NCBI RefSeq assembly: GCF_020622345.1
Contig: NZ_JACNMO010000001.1
Location: 372,001 to 436,000, forward strand
From: Roseobacter weihaiensis
GTDB taxonomy: Bacteria; Pseudomonadota; Alphaproteobacteria; Rhodobacterales; Rhodobacteraceae
Direction of reading: 5' to 3'
Length of the DNA: 64,000 nt
Made by a program: the position numbers and the translations under genes. This document shows, piece after piece, positions 26,899 to 35,776 of the stretch (position 1 is its first letter; every line of letters begins with the position of its first letter). The notes under the pieces were generated by a model. It was not told the DNA's origin and ran no database searches. It worked only from the letters and a program-made list of their open reading frames with translations.

Positions 26899-27096
26899 AT
26901 GAACGGGACCAAATTCAAGGTAACTGGAAAAAGATGACCGGCAACGTCAAAGCCAAGTGGGGCGAGTTGACGGATGACGAGATCGCTGAGGTCGACGGTG
27001 ACCGCGAAGCGCTTGAAGGCAAAATCCAAGCCAAATACGGCAAAACGAAAGAAGAGGCCAAGAAGGAAGTGGATGATTTCGTAAACGCGAACTGAT
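26899..27096 (+). pseudogene. CsbD-family stress protein, frameshifted copy
   Basis: Compared with the intact CsbD gene at 29626, this copy matches almost codon by codon from GNVKAKWGELTDDEIAEV through KTKEEAKKEVDDF. One base is missing after the second codon (ATG AAC then GG where TGG is expected), so the natural ATG at 26899 runs into a stop at codon 13. A shortened protein could start at MTGNVKAKWG (26934). CsbD proteins are small, acidic, general-stress proteins. A sequencing error is an alternative to true decay. Confidence 0.75.
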
Positions 27097-27174
27097 CACC
27101 TGTGTGCCATCCCATCCGTGTGAGAGGTGATTGGGATGGCCATCAGGATAATGGATTTGATTAAGGCATTGAAC

Positions 27175-27408
27175 ATGACAAACACTGGCAAGCCACATGA
27201 CAAAGATATCGATATGGACCAGGACACACCGATCGAGCTTAAGGGGTCTGAACAGCATCATAAGCTCAAGAACCAAAAGGGAGAGAAAGGCGATCCTGAT
27301 CACGCAGAGGTCGAGTCTTCCAGTTCTGCCGAGATTGAAGATGCTGTGGCTGACGGTGATGAAGACACGGCCATCGGCGCGGCGCTCAAGTCTGCATCTG
27401 AGGACTAA
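27175..27408 (+). CDS. small acidic hypothetical protein
   Basis: About 77 residues from the ATG at 27175 (AAGG upstream); the frame extends to 27127. It is hydrophilic and acidic (DKDIDMDQDTPIEL, then SSSSAEIEDAVADGDEDTAI), probably disordered. No family recognised. It sits between stress genes and may be one. Confidence 0.5.
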   Translation: MTNTGKPHDKDIDMDQDTPIELKGSEQHHKLKNQKGEKGDPDHAEVESSSSAEIEDAVADGDEDTAIGAALKSASED

Positions 27409-27530
27409 CCGGTCGTCGTGAGGTTTGGTCGATATGTTCTGCCCGCATACCGCCTATGGTTTGTACTTCGGGTGCATCGACCACACCTGAAGAGTGCGGC
27501 GCAGATGCCGTGCAACCGAAAGATAAAGTT

Positions 27531-27701
27531 ATGACCCCGCAAATGACCTTCACAACAGCAAGACAGGCTGATGTCGAAAGGTATCTCGCCGAAGCGCGCG
27601 CGATGCGCCGCGAATGGTTCGCACAGATGCTTACCGCAGGCACACATCGACTCGGCGCAATGTTTCTCCGAAGAAGAGCGGTCCAAACGCCTGTGGTTTG
27701 A
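27531..27701 (+). CDS. small protein of RSP_7527-like type
   Basis: 56 residues from the ATG at 27531. The segment ARQADVERYLAEARAMRREW resembles the short basic proteins that neighbour DUF1127 genes in Rhodobacteraceae. The assignment is by resemblance only. The next gene, a DUF1127 protein, follows in the same direction. Confidence 0.5.
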   Translation: MTPQMTFTTARQADVERYLAEARAMRREWFAQMLTAGTHRLGAMFLRRRAVQTPVV

Positions 27702-27819
27702 CCACTCACTTGGCGTTTGCGCCCCTCAATCAGACTTCGGCTCGGCCGGAACAAACACCCCTAACAATTAGTCACGTGGATTGGCATTCCTGTCCACACA
27801 GCCGGAAAGGCTATCTTAC

Positions 27820-28035
27820 ATGACGTTCCAGAACTTACATCTATCACATCCTTTGCACCGCATAGTAGAGGTCTATTGGCGACTTCGCTCCGAGATCGCA
27901 GAAAATCGCCGGACGCGGGCTGTTTATAATCAGACCTTCGCAGAGCTATCAGCCATGTCAGATCGAGAGTTGGTCGATATCGGCCTAAGTCGCGGAGATA
28001 TCGGTCAAATTGCAGCGGAAGCTGCCGATATGTAA
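27820..28035 (+). CDS. DUF1127 (YjiS-like) small protein
   Basis: 71 residues from the ATG at 27820 (GGAAAGG upstream). The C-terminal DUF1127 motif is clear: TFAELSAMSDRELVDIGLSR followed by GDIGQIA. Arg-rich DUF1127 proteins in alphaproteobacteria affect RNA/phosphate metabolism and are often stress-regulated. Confidence 0.85.
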   Translation: MTFQNLHLSHPLHRIVEVYWRLRSEIAENRRTRAVYNQTFAELSAMSDRELVDIGLSRGDIGQIAAEAADM

Positions 28036-28340
28036 TGGCTGTGGCACTCTACATCGAGCCAGATTTCTCTGGTGAAACGCACTTCGTTTGATCAAGCTCG
28101 ATGCCGCAGCTCGCACGCCCTTTTATTGACACTGAGATCAGCATTCGCTACACGCATTGGTGGAGAAGCGCTTCCAGCGTTTCACGTTTGCCTTCGCGCC
28201 GAAGGATGCTCACCTAGCGTTTTTACCATTGCAGACGAACAGGGTCCAAACCCTGAATGGTATGCTGAGCGTAAGACATTCACTCGATACATTTGGGAAC
28301 CAAACGCCTCGTATAGCGTCAGTCTAGTGAAGGGAATCTC
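28036..28340 (+). other. 305-bp leader of the second Crp gene
   Basis: No gene supported. GGAAC at 28296-28300 and CGTC at 28317-28320, 16 bp apart and 20 bp before the ATG, resemble the alphaproteobacterial EcfG promoter (GGAAC-N16/17-CGTT) with one mismatch. Confidence 0.35.
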
Positions 28341-29225
28341 ATGACCTATGGCCTTACGCCGCCCGACCGTTTGTCGCGCTCATCCGGTGTTCGCCTGTTA
28401 AATTTCGTGCCCCCCGCTCCGAGAGGGCGGCAAGCGAACGCGGCGAGCTCGGTCAGAAACCGCCTGTCAAAATATGTCAGGCTAACTGGCGGAGAACTGG
28501 ACTTCATCGATCGCTCTGAAGACGATCCGGAGACCATCGAAAAAGGCGACAAGTTATCCCAACGCGGTGAGGGTGGCGACATCGTCGTGCTCCAATCTGG
28601 CTGGGCGGTCCTGAAATCCTACAACAAAAGCTCGGGGCACCAAATCCTCCGTGTCTTTCTGCCCGGGGAATTTGTTGGGTTATCTGAGATCGGGACTCCC
28701 CAGATGGAGCACCAAATTAGCATGCAGACATCGGGTGTCGTCAGCCGACTTTCGCGACGCGCATTTTATAGTCGCGTGTCCAGATTGCCCCGCCTCAACG
28801 CGTTATTACTCGCGCTCGTGTCACTCGATCTGCAAGCCTTTCGACATCACGGATCGTGCATGCGCTCGATGAGTGCTGAGAGCAACTTGAAATTCTTTCT
28901 TCTCCAGTTGCGCTCTCGACTTAAAGTGCCTGGCGTAGGTTCCGGTGACCGGTTTCACGTACCTTTGAGTCAAGTTGAGATCGGTCAAGCCATTGGGCTT
29001 ACGTCGATTTACGTCAATAAACTGCTTCGTGCACTTAGAGAGCGAGGGGAGTTAGAAATCGACCGTCCGTATTTTCGGCTCCTCGCCCGAGAGCAGTGGG
29101 AGAAAGACATAGACTTTCTCGATGCCTATGAAAATGTGGATACGTCATGGTTTCCCAGTGTCGAACCTCCAGAAGAACTACCCCCTCGGGATAAGTCCGT
29201 GCATACAGAACTCGCGCTGGTCTGA
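28341..29225 (+). CDS. Crp/Fnr-family transcription regulator (copy 2)
   Basis: 294 residues with a cNMP-binding-like domain, dimer helix (SAESNLKFFLLQLRSRLKV) and winged helix (SQVEIGQAIGLTSIYVNKLL). It is a clear paralogue of the regulator at 17602-18387, sharing the HTH and the VDTSWFP tail, with an N-terminal extension. It has no FNR cysteine cluster. Its position after DUF1127 and before CsbD suggests a second control point in the same stress region. Confidence 0.88.
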   Translation: MTYGLTPPDRLSRSSGVRLLNFVPPAPRGRQANAASSVRNRLSKYVRLTGGELDFIDRSEDDPETIEKGDKLSQRGEGGDIVVLQSGWAVLKSYNKSSGHQILRVFLPGEFVGLSEIGTPQMEHQISMQTSGVVSRLSRRAFYSRVSRLPRLNALLLALVSLDLQAFRHHGSCMRSMSAESNLKFFLLQLRSRLKVPGVGSGDRFHVPLSQVEIGQAIGLTSIYVNKLLRALRERGELEIDRPYFRLLAREQWEKDIDFLDAYENVDTSWFPSVEPPEELPPRDKSVHTELALV

Positions 29226-29625
29226 CTAAGCAGAGGTCATCTATGCGGACTTAGCTAAATTTTGGCCTGCATCGGAGGCGATTTATTCGCGGAAAGACGA
29301 CCTCCCAGGGTGTGATATCGTCGCGGCATTGTAGACCCCGCCTGGGTCGACATACAGCGGGGCCAAAGCTGTCACAGCGGAGCCAAAGCTGTCTTGGTTT
29401 AGCTTTTGCCAAATTTGCACCTTCCTTGGCTGGCCAAATAAGCAAAGCGTCGACAAATTAAGAAGACTACCGGGTACTGCCGCGCTGAATTTAACAACCA
29501 TAGGTTGGAATTATCTGTCCTAAAGGTAGATCGCACCGAGGTCGGCAAAATGGGTGTCGGCACACCATATGTTTGAAACCGAGCCTGGACGCATCGTCCC
29601 GGCATGCAATCTGAGAGGAACTACA
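29226..29625 (+). other. 400-bp stretch without a gene
   Basis: No supported ORF. It contains two copies of GCCAAAGCTGTC about 21 bp apart (near 29360-29390). The last 20 bp carry the GAGAGGA ribosome site of the CsbD gene. Confidence 0.4.
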
Positions 29626-29823
29626 ATGAATTGGGATCAAGTCGAAGGCAAATGGAAAGAGATGACCGGCAATGTCAAAGCCAAGTGGGGCGAGTTGACC
29701 GATGACGAGATCGCCGAAGTGAATGGCGACCGTGAAGCGCTTGAGGGTAAAATCCAGGCGAAATACGGAAAGACCAAAGAAGAAGCGAAACAAGAGGTCG
29801 ATGACTTCCTGAATTCGAACTGA
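29626..29823 (+). CDS. CsbD-family general stress protein
   Basis: 65 residues with the full CsbD pattern: MNWDQVEGKWKEMTGNVKAK, WGELTDDEIAEVNGDR, then EALEGKIQAKYGKTKEEAKQ. GAGAGGA precedes the ATG. It is the intact counterpart of the frameshifted copy 2.7 kb upstream. Confidence 0.93.
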   Translation: MNWDQVEGKWKEMTGNVKAKWGELTDDEIAEVNGDREALEGKIQAKYGKTKEEAKQEVDDFLNSN

Positions 29824-29905
29824 ACGATTTGGCGCCATCTAGACGATCTAGGTTTCTGGTTGGCGCCAATCACGTAAAGAGAACCGAAAGGTTCAGATAG
29901 GCTCG

Positions 29906-29940
29906 CTAAGCTAGGTTCATCATTAGGAACCCTAGCTTAG
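29906..29940. terminator. long hairpin downstream of csbD
   Basis: CTAAGCTAGGTTC and GAACCCTAGCTTAG pair over 13 bp with one bulge around an 8-base loop, about 80 bp past the CsbD stop. There is no T tract, so it may be a processing or regulatory hairpin and not an intrinsic terminator. The rest of the 318-bp gap up to 30142 holds nothing else I can name. Confidence 0.5.
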
Positions 29941-30142
29941 GGTTGATGACCCACCTTGGGTATACACGGTAGTGGGGCCGATCTCGGAGCGTGTAGAGCT
30001 TTCTTCCCTAACCTCTGATATGTCAACGGCTATACGCCGCTGTCATCCTTACCCACAAAATGACATGCCTAGGCTGACGTGATCCATCGCGTTCGACTTC
30101 TTGCTGCAGCACACCGAACGGCGGTGTCCGAACGGAAATTAT

Positions 30143-31897
30143 ATGACGAAATCGAACTTTGATCTGGCCATTGTCGGCCTTGGCCCAAGGGGACATTATG
30201 CTTTGGAGCGTTTTGCTCAAGAACTGTCCCGAGCAGATACCGTTAAAGCCGTGCGAATCCTCCTCGTCGAGGAGACCGAACAGTTGGGAAATGGCCCTGT
30301 CTGGGACCTGTCACAGCCAGATAGCAACTGGAGCAACGTCAACGATCGCATTCTGGAGCTGCCCGCACGTCCCGAAATCAATCTCGGCACCGCCGTGATA
30401 AAGAGCTTTCCCAGCTATCACGACTGGGCCGTGACCAACCCGGCCGCGCGTTCAGAGGATAATTCTGACCACTATCCCCCGCGCAACGCGGTCGGCACCT
30501 ATCTTTATGAAAGGTTTGCCACCCTTCTTCATCCACTTGTTGAACACGGTATTGCAAATCTGGTCCAAGAACGCGCCGACGCGGTAGCTCTTACTGAGAT
30601 AGGGGCCTGTGTAACGGCCCGATCTGGCGTCAAGTTCTTCGCAGATCAGGTCCTCTTGACGGTCGGTCACCAACCGACACAACAAGACCCGCAGATTGAA
30701 AGTTGGCAGGCCGAAATCGAAGCGAGGGATGCCGTTTGCCTGTTTGATGAGCCATACCCGGTTGGTCCAATCGTCGATGCAGCAAAGAGGCGTACAAAGA
30801 CGACCGTCGCCGTTAGAGGATACGGGCTTGCCACGATCGATGTCGTCCGTGCGATTGCCGATGCACATGGTTCGTTCTCACTGCGAGACGAAAAGTTGCG
30901 CGAGCTGAAGTTCACGCCAACGAAAGAGGTTGCCCCGACCATCATTCCGTTCTCCCTTGATGGTCTGCCTATGGGTCCGAAACCCATTACCGAACAGCTG
31001 GACCGGCAATTCGCGCCGTCAGAAAAAGTCTTGGAGGCGCTTGGCCGCGAACTGAGTGATCCAGAATTACAGGCGCGTGCAAAAGGAAAAGCGTTTCTAC
31101 TAGATGCGATCACACCCGTCATCATCGGCGTCTTTCGAGGACTTGAATATAAGCGAGACGACACGCCGTCGGACAACGACGCCCTGCATCATCTAGTTAA
31201 AGCCTGGATCGAGGATCCGGCGCAGGGCCATAAGTGTTTTCTGGACACTGGTCAGCCACCGATCGATTTGTTGAAAAATCTCGTCCAGATGGCCAACGGA
31301 AGCGCGCCGGTCAGTTTAGACTATTGCATCGGTCAGGTCTGGCGGCACTGTCACCCTACCATCTACAGGTCGCTTTCTCATAGCGCGCTCAGCGACGAAG
31401 TCCTGGCGGATATCATTTTTACGGACGAAAGCATGAAGCGCTATGCGTTCGGACCGCCGATGGAGAGCCTCCAGCAGCTTATTGCCCTCTACGAAGCAGG
31501 CATGCTGGATCTGGAGTATCTCGCCGACCCGGGCATCACTGTCACCGATCGCGGGTGGGTGTTGACCAGCGGCGAAGACCACACCACGGCGCAGGTCATG
31601 GTCAACGCGGTTCTGGACGCGCCAAAAATTGCCGATGTCCGATCTCCACTGATCGAAGGTCTGTTGCAGGATGGTCTTGTCGCGCCTGTCCACGATGAAC
31701 TTGGCGTGGCAACGACAGCAGATGGTTACGTCATCTCACAGAATGAAAGTGTTCTGCCCATTGCGGTGCTGGGCCGGTTAGCAAAAGGCACCATCATAGG
31801 TGTGGACGCCATTCTCGAATGCTTTGGTGATAGGCCTCGTGCCTGGGCAAGTAGCGCTGCGAAACGCGCGGCCATAAATCCTATAGAGGCTCTGTGA
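30143..31897 (+). CDS. FAD/NAD(P)-binding protein of unknown substrate
   Basis: 584 residues from the ATG at 30143. The N-terminal dinucleotide-binding motif is AIVGLGPRGHYALERF, followed by LLVEETEQLGNGPVW and the later VRGYGLATIDVVRAI. This is the FAD_NAD_binding_9 arrangement seen in uncharacterised proteins related to amine/ornithine monooxygenases. The catalytic reaction cannot be read from the sequence. It stands alone between CsbD and the convergent MgtC gene. Confidence 0.78.
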   Translation: MTKSNFDLAIVGLGPRGHYALERFAQELSRADTVKAVRILLVEETEQLGNGPVWDLSQPDSNWSNVNDRILELPARPEINLGTAVIKSFPSYHDWAVTNPAARSEDNSDHYPPRNAVGTYLYERFATLLHPLVEHGIANLVQERADAVALTEIGACVTARSGVKFFADQVLLTVGHQPTQQDPQIESWQAEIEARDAVCLFDEPYPVGPIVDAAKRRTKTTVAVRGYGLATIDVVRAIADAHGSFSLRDEKLRELKFTPTKEVAPTIIPFSLDGLPMGPKPITEQLDRQFAPSEKVLEALGRELSDPELQARAKGKAFLLDAITPVIIGVFRGLEYKRDDTPSDNDALHHLVKAWIEDPAQGHKCFLDTGQPPIDLLKNLVQMANGSAPVSLDYCIGQVWRHCHPTIYRSLSHSALSDEVLADIIFTDESMKRYAFGPPMESLQQLIALYEAGMLDLEYLADPGITVTDRGWVLTSGEDHTTAQVMVNAVLDAPKIADVRSPLIEGLLQDGLVAPVHDELGVATTADGYVISQNESVLPIAVLGRLAKGTIIGVDAILECFGDRPRAWASSAAKRAAINPIEAL

Positions 31898-31929
31898 TTT
31901 CGGTAATGTCGTTTTGAGGACGTGCGACG

Positions 31930-32409
31930 TCAGTCTAGGTCGGGTCGGTCATCGGCACCGCGATGCTCCATCACACGGCTGACGGCGAGCAAGCCTGCTG
32001 CCAACGCCGCACAGATAATTGAAAACAGACCGTATCCCATGCCCGCTGCCAGTCCAATCGCGCCCGCGACCCAGAGACTTGCAGCAGTCACCATTCCGCC
32101 GACGCGCTTGTCGCCCTGAATAATTGCACCGGCACCCAGAAAACCGAGGCCCCCAATCAATCCTTGAATGACACGCGTCGGGTCCGCAGATAGCCCAGCG
32201 GCCGTCATGTCTTGCGCCATCTCGACGGAGACAATCGTGAACATCGCCGCGCCTAGCGACACCATCATGTACGTCCGTATGCCAATGCGGCGGTGTCGCA
32301 CTTCACGGTCTATACCAAGAATTGCGCCGGCAACGAGCGCAAAGACCAGTCGCATGAACCAGTCCGCCTGCTCGAATTGAAATCCGATATTGCTTAACCA
32401 TTCTGGCAT
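31930..32409 (-). CDS. MgtC/SapB-family membrane protein
   Basis: 159 residues with five membrane helices and the MgtC motif GAILGIDREVRHRRIGIRTY followed by MMVSLGAAMF and GLGFLGAGAII. It lacks the C-terminal ACT-like domain of Salmonella MgtC. Family members are linked to magnesium limitation and virulence, or to inhibition of ATP synthase; here only membership is supported. Confidence 0.9.
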   Translation of the reverse strand: MPEWLSNIGFQFEQADWFMRLVFALVAGAILGIDREVRHRRIGIRTYMMVSLGAAMFTIVSVEMAQDMTAAGLSADPTRVIQGLIGGLGFLGAGAIIQGDKRVGGMVTAASLWVAGAIGLAAGMGYGLFSIICAALAAGLLAVSRVMEHRGADDRPDLD

Positions 32410-32668
32410 TATTCACCCGCTCTCTCGTATTCCCGGCCGCGTTAGGTCGCAACCTTCCAACCGTTGTATCGTATTCCGCGGGCAAAGCTCGCCACGTTCA
32501 AGAAAGCGCCAGTGCATTCGCTGAACAACTATGCGGTCTTGCAAGGGCTTTGCAAAGCTAAGAGGTGAACATCAAAATTGTTCTTGTCGCGCGCGGTGCA
32601 CCCAACGCCTGGCAAATTTTGGCCATACCTGACCAACGACATCGGCCGCACTTGCGACTCACCTTTAT

Positions 32669-32683
32669 GTTCCTGTATTGTTC
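32669..32683 (+). promoter_or_regulatory. SOS (LexA) box upstream of Y-family polymerase
   Basis: GTTC-CTGTATT-GTTC is a perfect match to the alphaproteobacterial LexA consensus GTTC-N7-GTTC. It lies 21 bp upstream of the polymerase ATG (32705), where bound LexA would block transcription or its start. This predicts DNA-damage induction of that gene. Confidence 0.75.
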
Positions 32684-32704
32684 TCGTCTTGTCAGGAGTC
32701 CAGA

Positions 32705-34060
32705 ATGCACGATCACTCACGAGGAAAGGCGAACGGTGTAGAGCGGCTCTACCTCGACTTCGACAGCTTCTTCGCGACGGCCGAGCAGCATTTTAACCCA
32801 GCCCTGCGAGGCCGCTCGGTTGGTGTGGTGCCTTTGGATTCCCCGAACACAGGGTGCATCGCGATCAGTAAAGAGGCCAAGGCACTTGGTCTGAAGTCAA
32901 ACGTCTCAATCAGGGACGCGAGAGTGGCAATACCCGATATGATCTTCGTCGTCGCGCGACACGACGTTTACGTCCGATTGCACGACCGCATTCTACAGGT
33001 GATCAACAGCTGCTTACCCGTCTCGTATGTTCGGTCTATTGATGAGTTGGTGTGCGCCCTGCTGCCAAGTGAGGCGACACAGGGTGTTCATCTGGCCAAC
33101 CGTATCAAGAGGGAACTGAGCCGCAACTTTAGCGAGGTCTTGACCTGCTCCATTGGCATGGCTTCGACCGAGCTATTGGCGAAAATCGGCGCTGAGATGA
33201 ACAAGCCGGACGGGTTCAGCCTGATCACCGCAGCTGAGTTACCGGCGAAGCTGAAACATTTGCCGCTGCATAAACTTCCAGGGATCTCGACAGGTATTCA
33301 GCAGCGTTTGGAAAACTGCGGAATTAAGAACTTCGAAGCGTTATGGCGGATTGCGCCGAAGCAAGCGCGCGCGATCTGGGGGTCTGTCGAAGGAGAGCGG
33401 TTCTGGAACGGATTGCACGGGTACCATAGTGAGCGGCCAGCTACGAAGAAACGCATGTTTGGGCACAGTCGAATGTTACCGCCGGATTGGCGCGACAAAG
33501 AGAAAGTCGCGATCTGCGCCCGACAGCTCTGTTTCGGTGCCGCCCGTCGCCTTCGACGGACGGAACTCTCGGCAACCAAACTGACGCTCGGGTTTCGCGG
33601 AGGCGGCTATCGCGGTGCCTCCGGCTCACGCAAGGACGACCTGCGCTGGCATCAGGAATTGTGCGTCGCACCCTCCCGAGATGACCGTACATTCCAGAAG
33701 GCGCTGGCCGAAGGTTTGATGAATGCCACACGTCAGAGGATATTCAAGCCGCGATCCGTCAGCGTTATGCTGCACGGGCTGCTGGACACCGAAGCGATGA
33801 CAGGCGATCTCTTCGATCTTGAAGCATCCAATGCTGGCCCTCCCAAATCGACATGCGATCGCAGACGCTGGGAACAGGTGAGCGACGTAATGGACCGGTT
33901 GCGTTCGGAATTTGGCCTCGGCGCCATTTCTTTGGGACCAAAAGCGACTGTGCCGGGCGGATATCTTGGCGCGAAGATTGCGTTTGGGCGCATACCAGAG
34001 CGCGCGGACTTCAATAGCGCTCCAGTCCCGGACGAAGCCACGCATTTCTGTTCATTTTAA
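32705..34060 (+). CDS. Y-family DNA polymerase (DinB/UmuC-like)
   Basis: About 451 residues from the ATG at 32705 (AGGAG upstream). The first catalytic motif is YLDFDSFFATAEQHF and the second SIDELVCALL, so the metal-binding Asp and the SxDE acidic pair are kept, unlike ImuB. The little-finger domain is longer and Arg-rich. It synthesises DNA across lesions. It is preceded by an SOS box and followed by two photolyases, forming a light/UV repair block. No obvious C-terminal clamp-binding motif was seen. Confidence 0.87.
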   Translation: MHDHSRGKANGVERLYLDFDSFFATAEQHFNPALRGRSVGVVPLDSPNTGCIAISKEAKALGLKSNVSIRDARVAIPDMIFVVARHDVYVRLHDRILQVINSCLPVSYVRSIDELVCALLPSEATQGVHLANRIKRELSRNFSEVLTCSIGMASTELLAKIGAEMNKPDGFSLITAAELPAKLKHLPLHKLPGISTGIQQRLENCGIKNFEALWRIAPKQARAIWGSVEGERFWNGLHGYHSERPATKKRMFGHSRMLPPDWRDKEKVAICARQLCFGAARRLRRTELSATKLTLGFRGGGYRGASGSRKDDLRWHQELCVAPSRDDRTFQKALAEGLMNATRQRIFKPRSVSVMLHGLLDTEAMTGDLFDLEASNAGPPKSTCDRRRWEQVSDVMDRLRSEFGLGAISLGPKATVPGGYLGAKIAFGRIPERADFNSAPVPDEATHFCSF

Positions 34061-34234
34061 ATGCTGCCTTGCGTGCTTAGTTTGCACCAATAGGCTTCGA
34101 GTTAACCCGTACCAGCCGCATAGACTAATAAGTAAGCTGGCTAGGACGGGCCCAAAGAGCGCTAAGGTCGCACTCTCGGAACACAATTGAATCCAAAACG
34201 TTCTCCTAGGTAATCCTCTCTGAAAGCTGGCGAT

Positions 34235-35776
34235 GTGACACTCCAAACCCGCGGTGATACGCAACCATTCGACGACAGAACCCTGACAGTGGTCTGGTTC
34301 AAACGTGATCTTCGAATGAATGATCACGCAGCACTGGCCAATGCTGCGCAGAATGGTTGTGTTCTCCCTCTTTATGTCGCTGAGCCGAACTATTGGGCTC
34401 TTCCTGACACGAGCTACCGGCAATGGAAATTCCTACGCGGTGCGGTTCAGAGCTTGAGGAAAGACATCGCCGATCACGGCGGTAGGCTTTGTGTCATGTT
34501 GGGTTCGGTTCAAGAGGCGTTAGACAGCATTCTAGCGACCCATGGCAAGTTTCGGCTTGTCGCTCATATGGAAACCGGGAACGCTTGGACGTGTGAGCGC
34601 GATAAGGCCGTCAGAGGCTGGTGCCTCGACCGAGGCATCGTCTTTGACGAGTTTCAACAATATGGCGTTTGGCGCGGACAGTCTCTGGATCGAAACAAAT
34701 GGGCAAAGAGCTGGGACAAGATGATGTCCGAGCCGCTGTTGCCTGTGCCATCGCAAATCTCATGGGTAGCCCAGGGCAGCGATCAGGTACCAACAGCCGC
34801 CGATCTTGGATTGGACCGTGACGGCATAGTTGATCTACAGGCACCGGGCCGTCCCGCTGCGCTGCAGACGTTATACTCGTTTCTAAATGATCGTGGCGAG
34901 CCCTATCAAAAAGCCATGTCGAGTCCGGTCACAGGGGAGACTGCCTGTTCCAGACTGTCAGCTCACTTTGTCGCCGGAAGCCTCTCAATGCGCGAGGTCT
35001 ACCAGGCAACATTGGCTCGCCAAGAAGAGGTCGCCCACCTTCCGAAGTCAGAACGCGGAACGTGGCCAAGTGCGATGAAATCCTTCATCGGGCGGCTGCA
35101 CTGGCACTGCCATTTCATGCAAAAGCTGGAAGCGGAGCCAGAGATTGAATGGCTTCCCATGGCACGCCTCTATGAGGGGCTGCGCCCGATACCCAACGAT
35201 GATGCGTTATTGAATGCCTTCGCAACCGGGCAGACCGGGTACCCGTTCGTCGATGCTTGCATGCGCTACCTCAAAGCTACGGGCTGGATCAATTTCCGCA
35301 TGCGCGCAATGCTCATGTCATTTGCATCCTACAACCTGTGGCTTCCATGGCAGCAGTCCGGAGAAGTTCTCGCCCGATTGTTTACCGATTATGAGCCTGG
35401 CATTCATTGGCCGCAAAGCCAGATGCAGGCGGGCGAAACGGGTATCAACGCCGTGCGTGTCTATTCACCCGTCAAGCAAGGTTATGATCAGGACCCAACC
35501 GGCGATTTTACGCGCCATTGGGTGCCCGAGCTTGCGAGCCTTGAGGGCAAGGCGCTGCAGGAACCCTGGACGCTGGACCAGCCGCCTGCCGCTTATCCAA
35601 AGCCAATAGTAGACCATCAGGAAACAGCGCGTGAAGCAAAAAAGCGGATCTATGCGCTCCGTCGAACCGATGAAGCTCGGCAGGAATCCGAAGCGGTGTT
35701 TAAGAAGCACGGAAGCCGCAAGCCGCGAGAGCTTCGACAACCGCGCAAGAAAGCGAAGGCTGCCAGAAATGCATAA
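34235..35776 (+). CDS. phrB: cryptochrome/photolyase family protein (class I-like)
   Basis: 513 residues starting at GTG. The Rossmann-like N-terminus reads VVWFKRDLRMNDHAALANA, and the C-terminal FAD domain includes GTWPSAMKSFIGRLHWHCHF, TGYPFVDACMRYLKATGWIN then FRMRAMLMSF. Photolyases use blue light to split UV-made pyrimidine dimers; some relatives are signalling cryptochromes, which sequence alone cannot exclude. The C-terminus has a long basic tail (RKPRELRQPRKKAKAARNA). The stop overlaps the next ATG by 8 bp, so the two photolyase genes are coupled. Confidence 0.85.
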   Translation: MTLQTRGDTQPFDDRTLTVVWFKRDLRMNDHAALANAAQNGCVLPLYVAEPNYWALPDTSYRQWKFLRGAVQSLRKDIADHGGRLCVMLGSVQEALDSILATHGKFRLVAHMETGNAWTCERDKAVRGWCLDRGIVFDEFQQYGVWRGQSLDRNKWAKSWDKMMSEPLLPVPSQISWVAQGSDQVPTAADLGLDRDGIVDLQAPGRPAALQTLYSFLNDRGEPYQKAMSSPVTGETACSRLSAHFVAGSLSMREVYQATLARQEEVAHLPKSERGTWPSAMKSFIGRLHWHCHFMQKLEAEPEIEWLPMARLYEGLRPIPNDDALLNAFATGQTGYPFVDACMRYLKATGWINFRMRAMLMSFASYNLWLPWQQSGEVLARLFTDYEPGIHWPQSQMQAGETGINAVRVYSPVKQGYDQDPTGDFTRHWVPELASLEGKALQEPWTLDQPPAAYPKPIVDHQETAREAKKRIYALRRTDEARQESEAVFKKHGSRKPRELRQPRKKAKAARNA

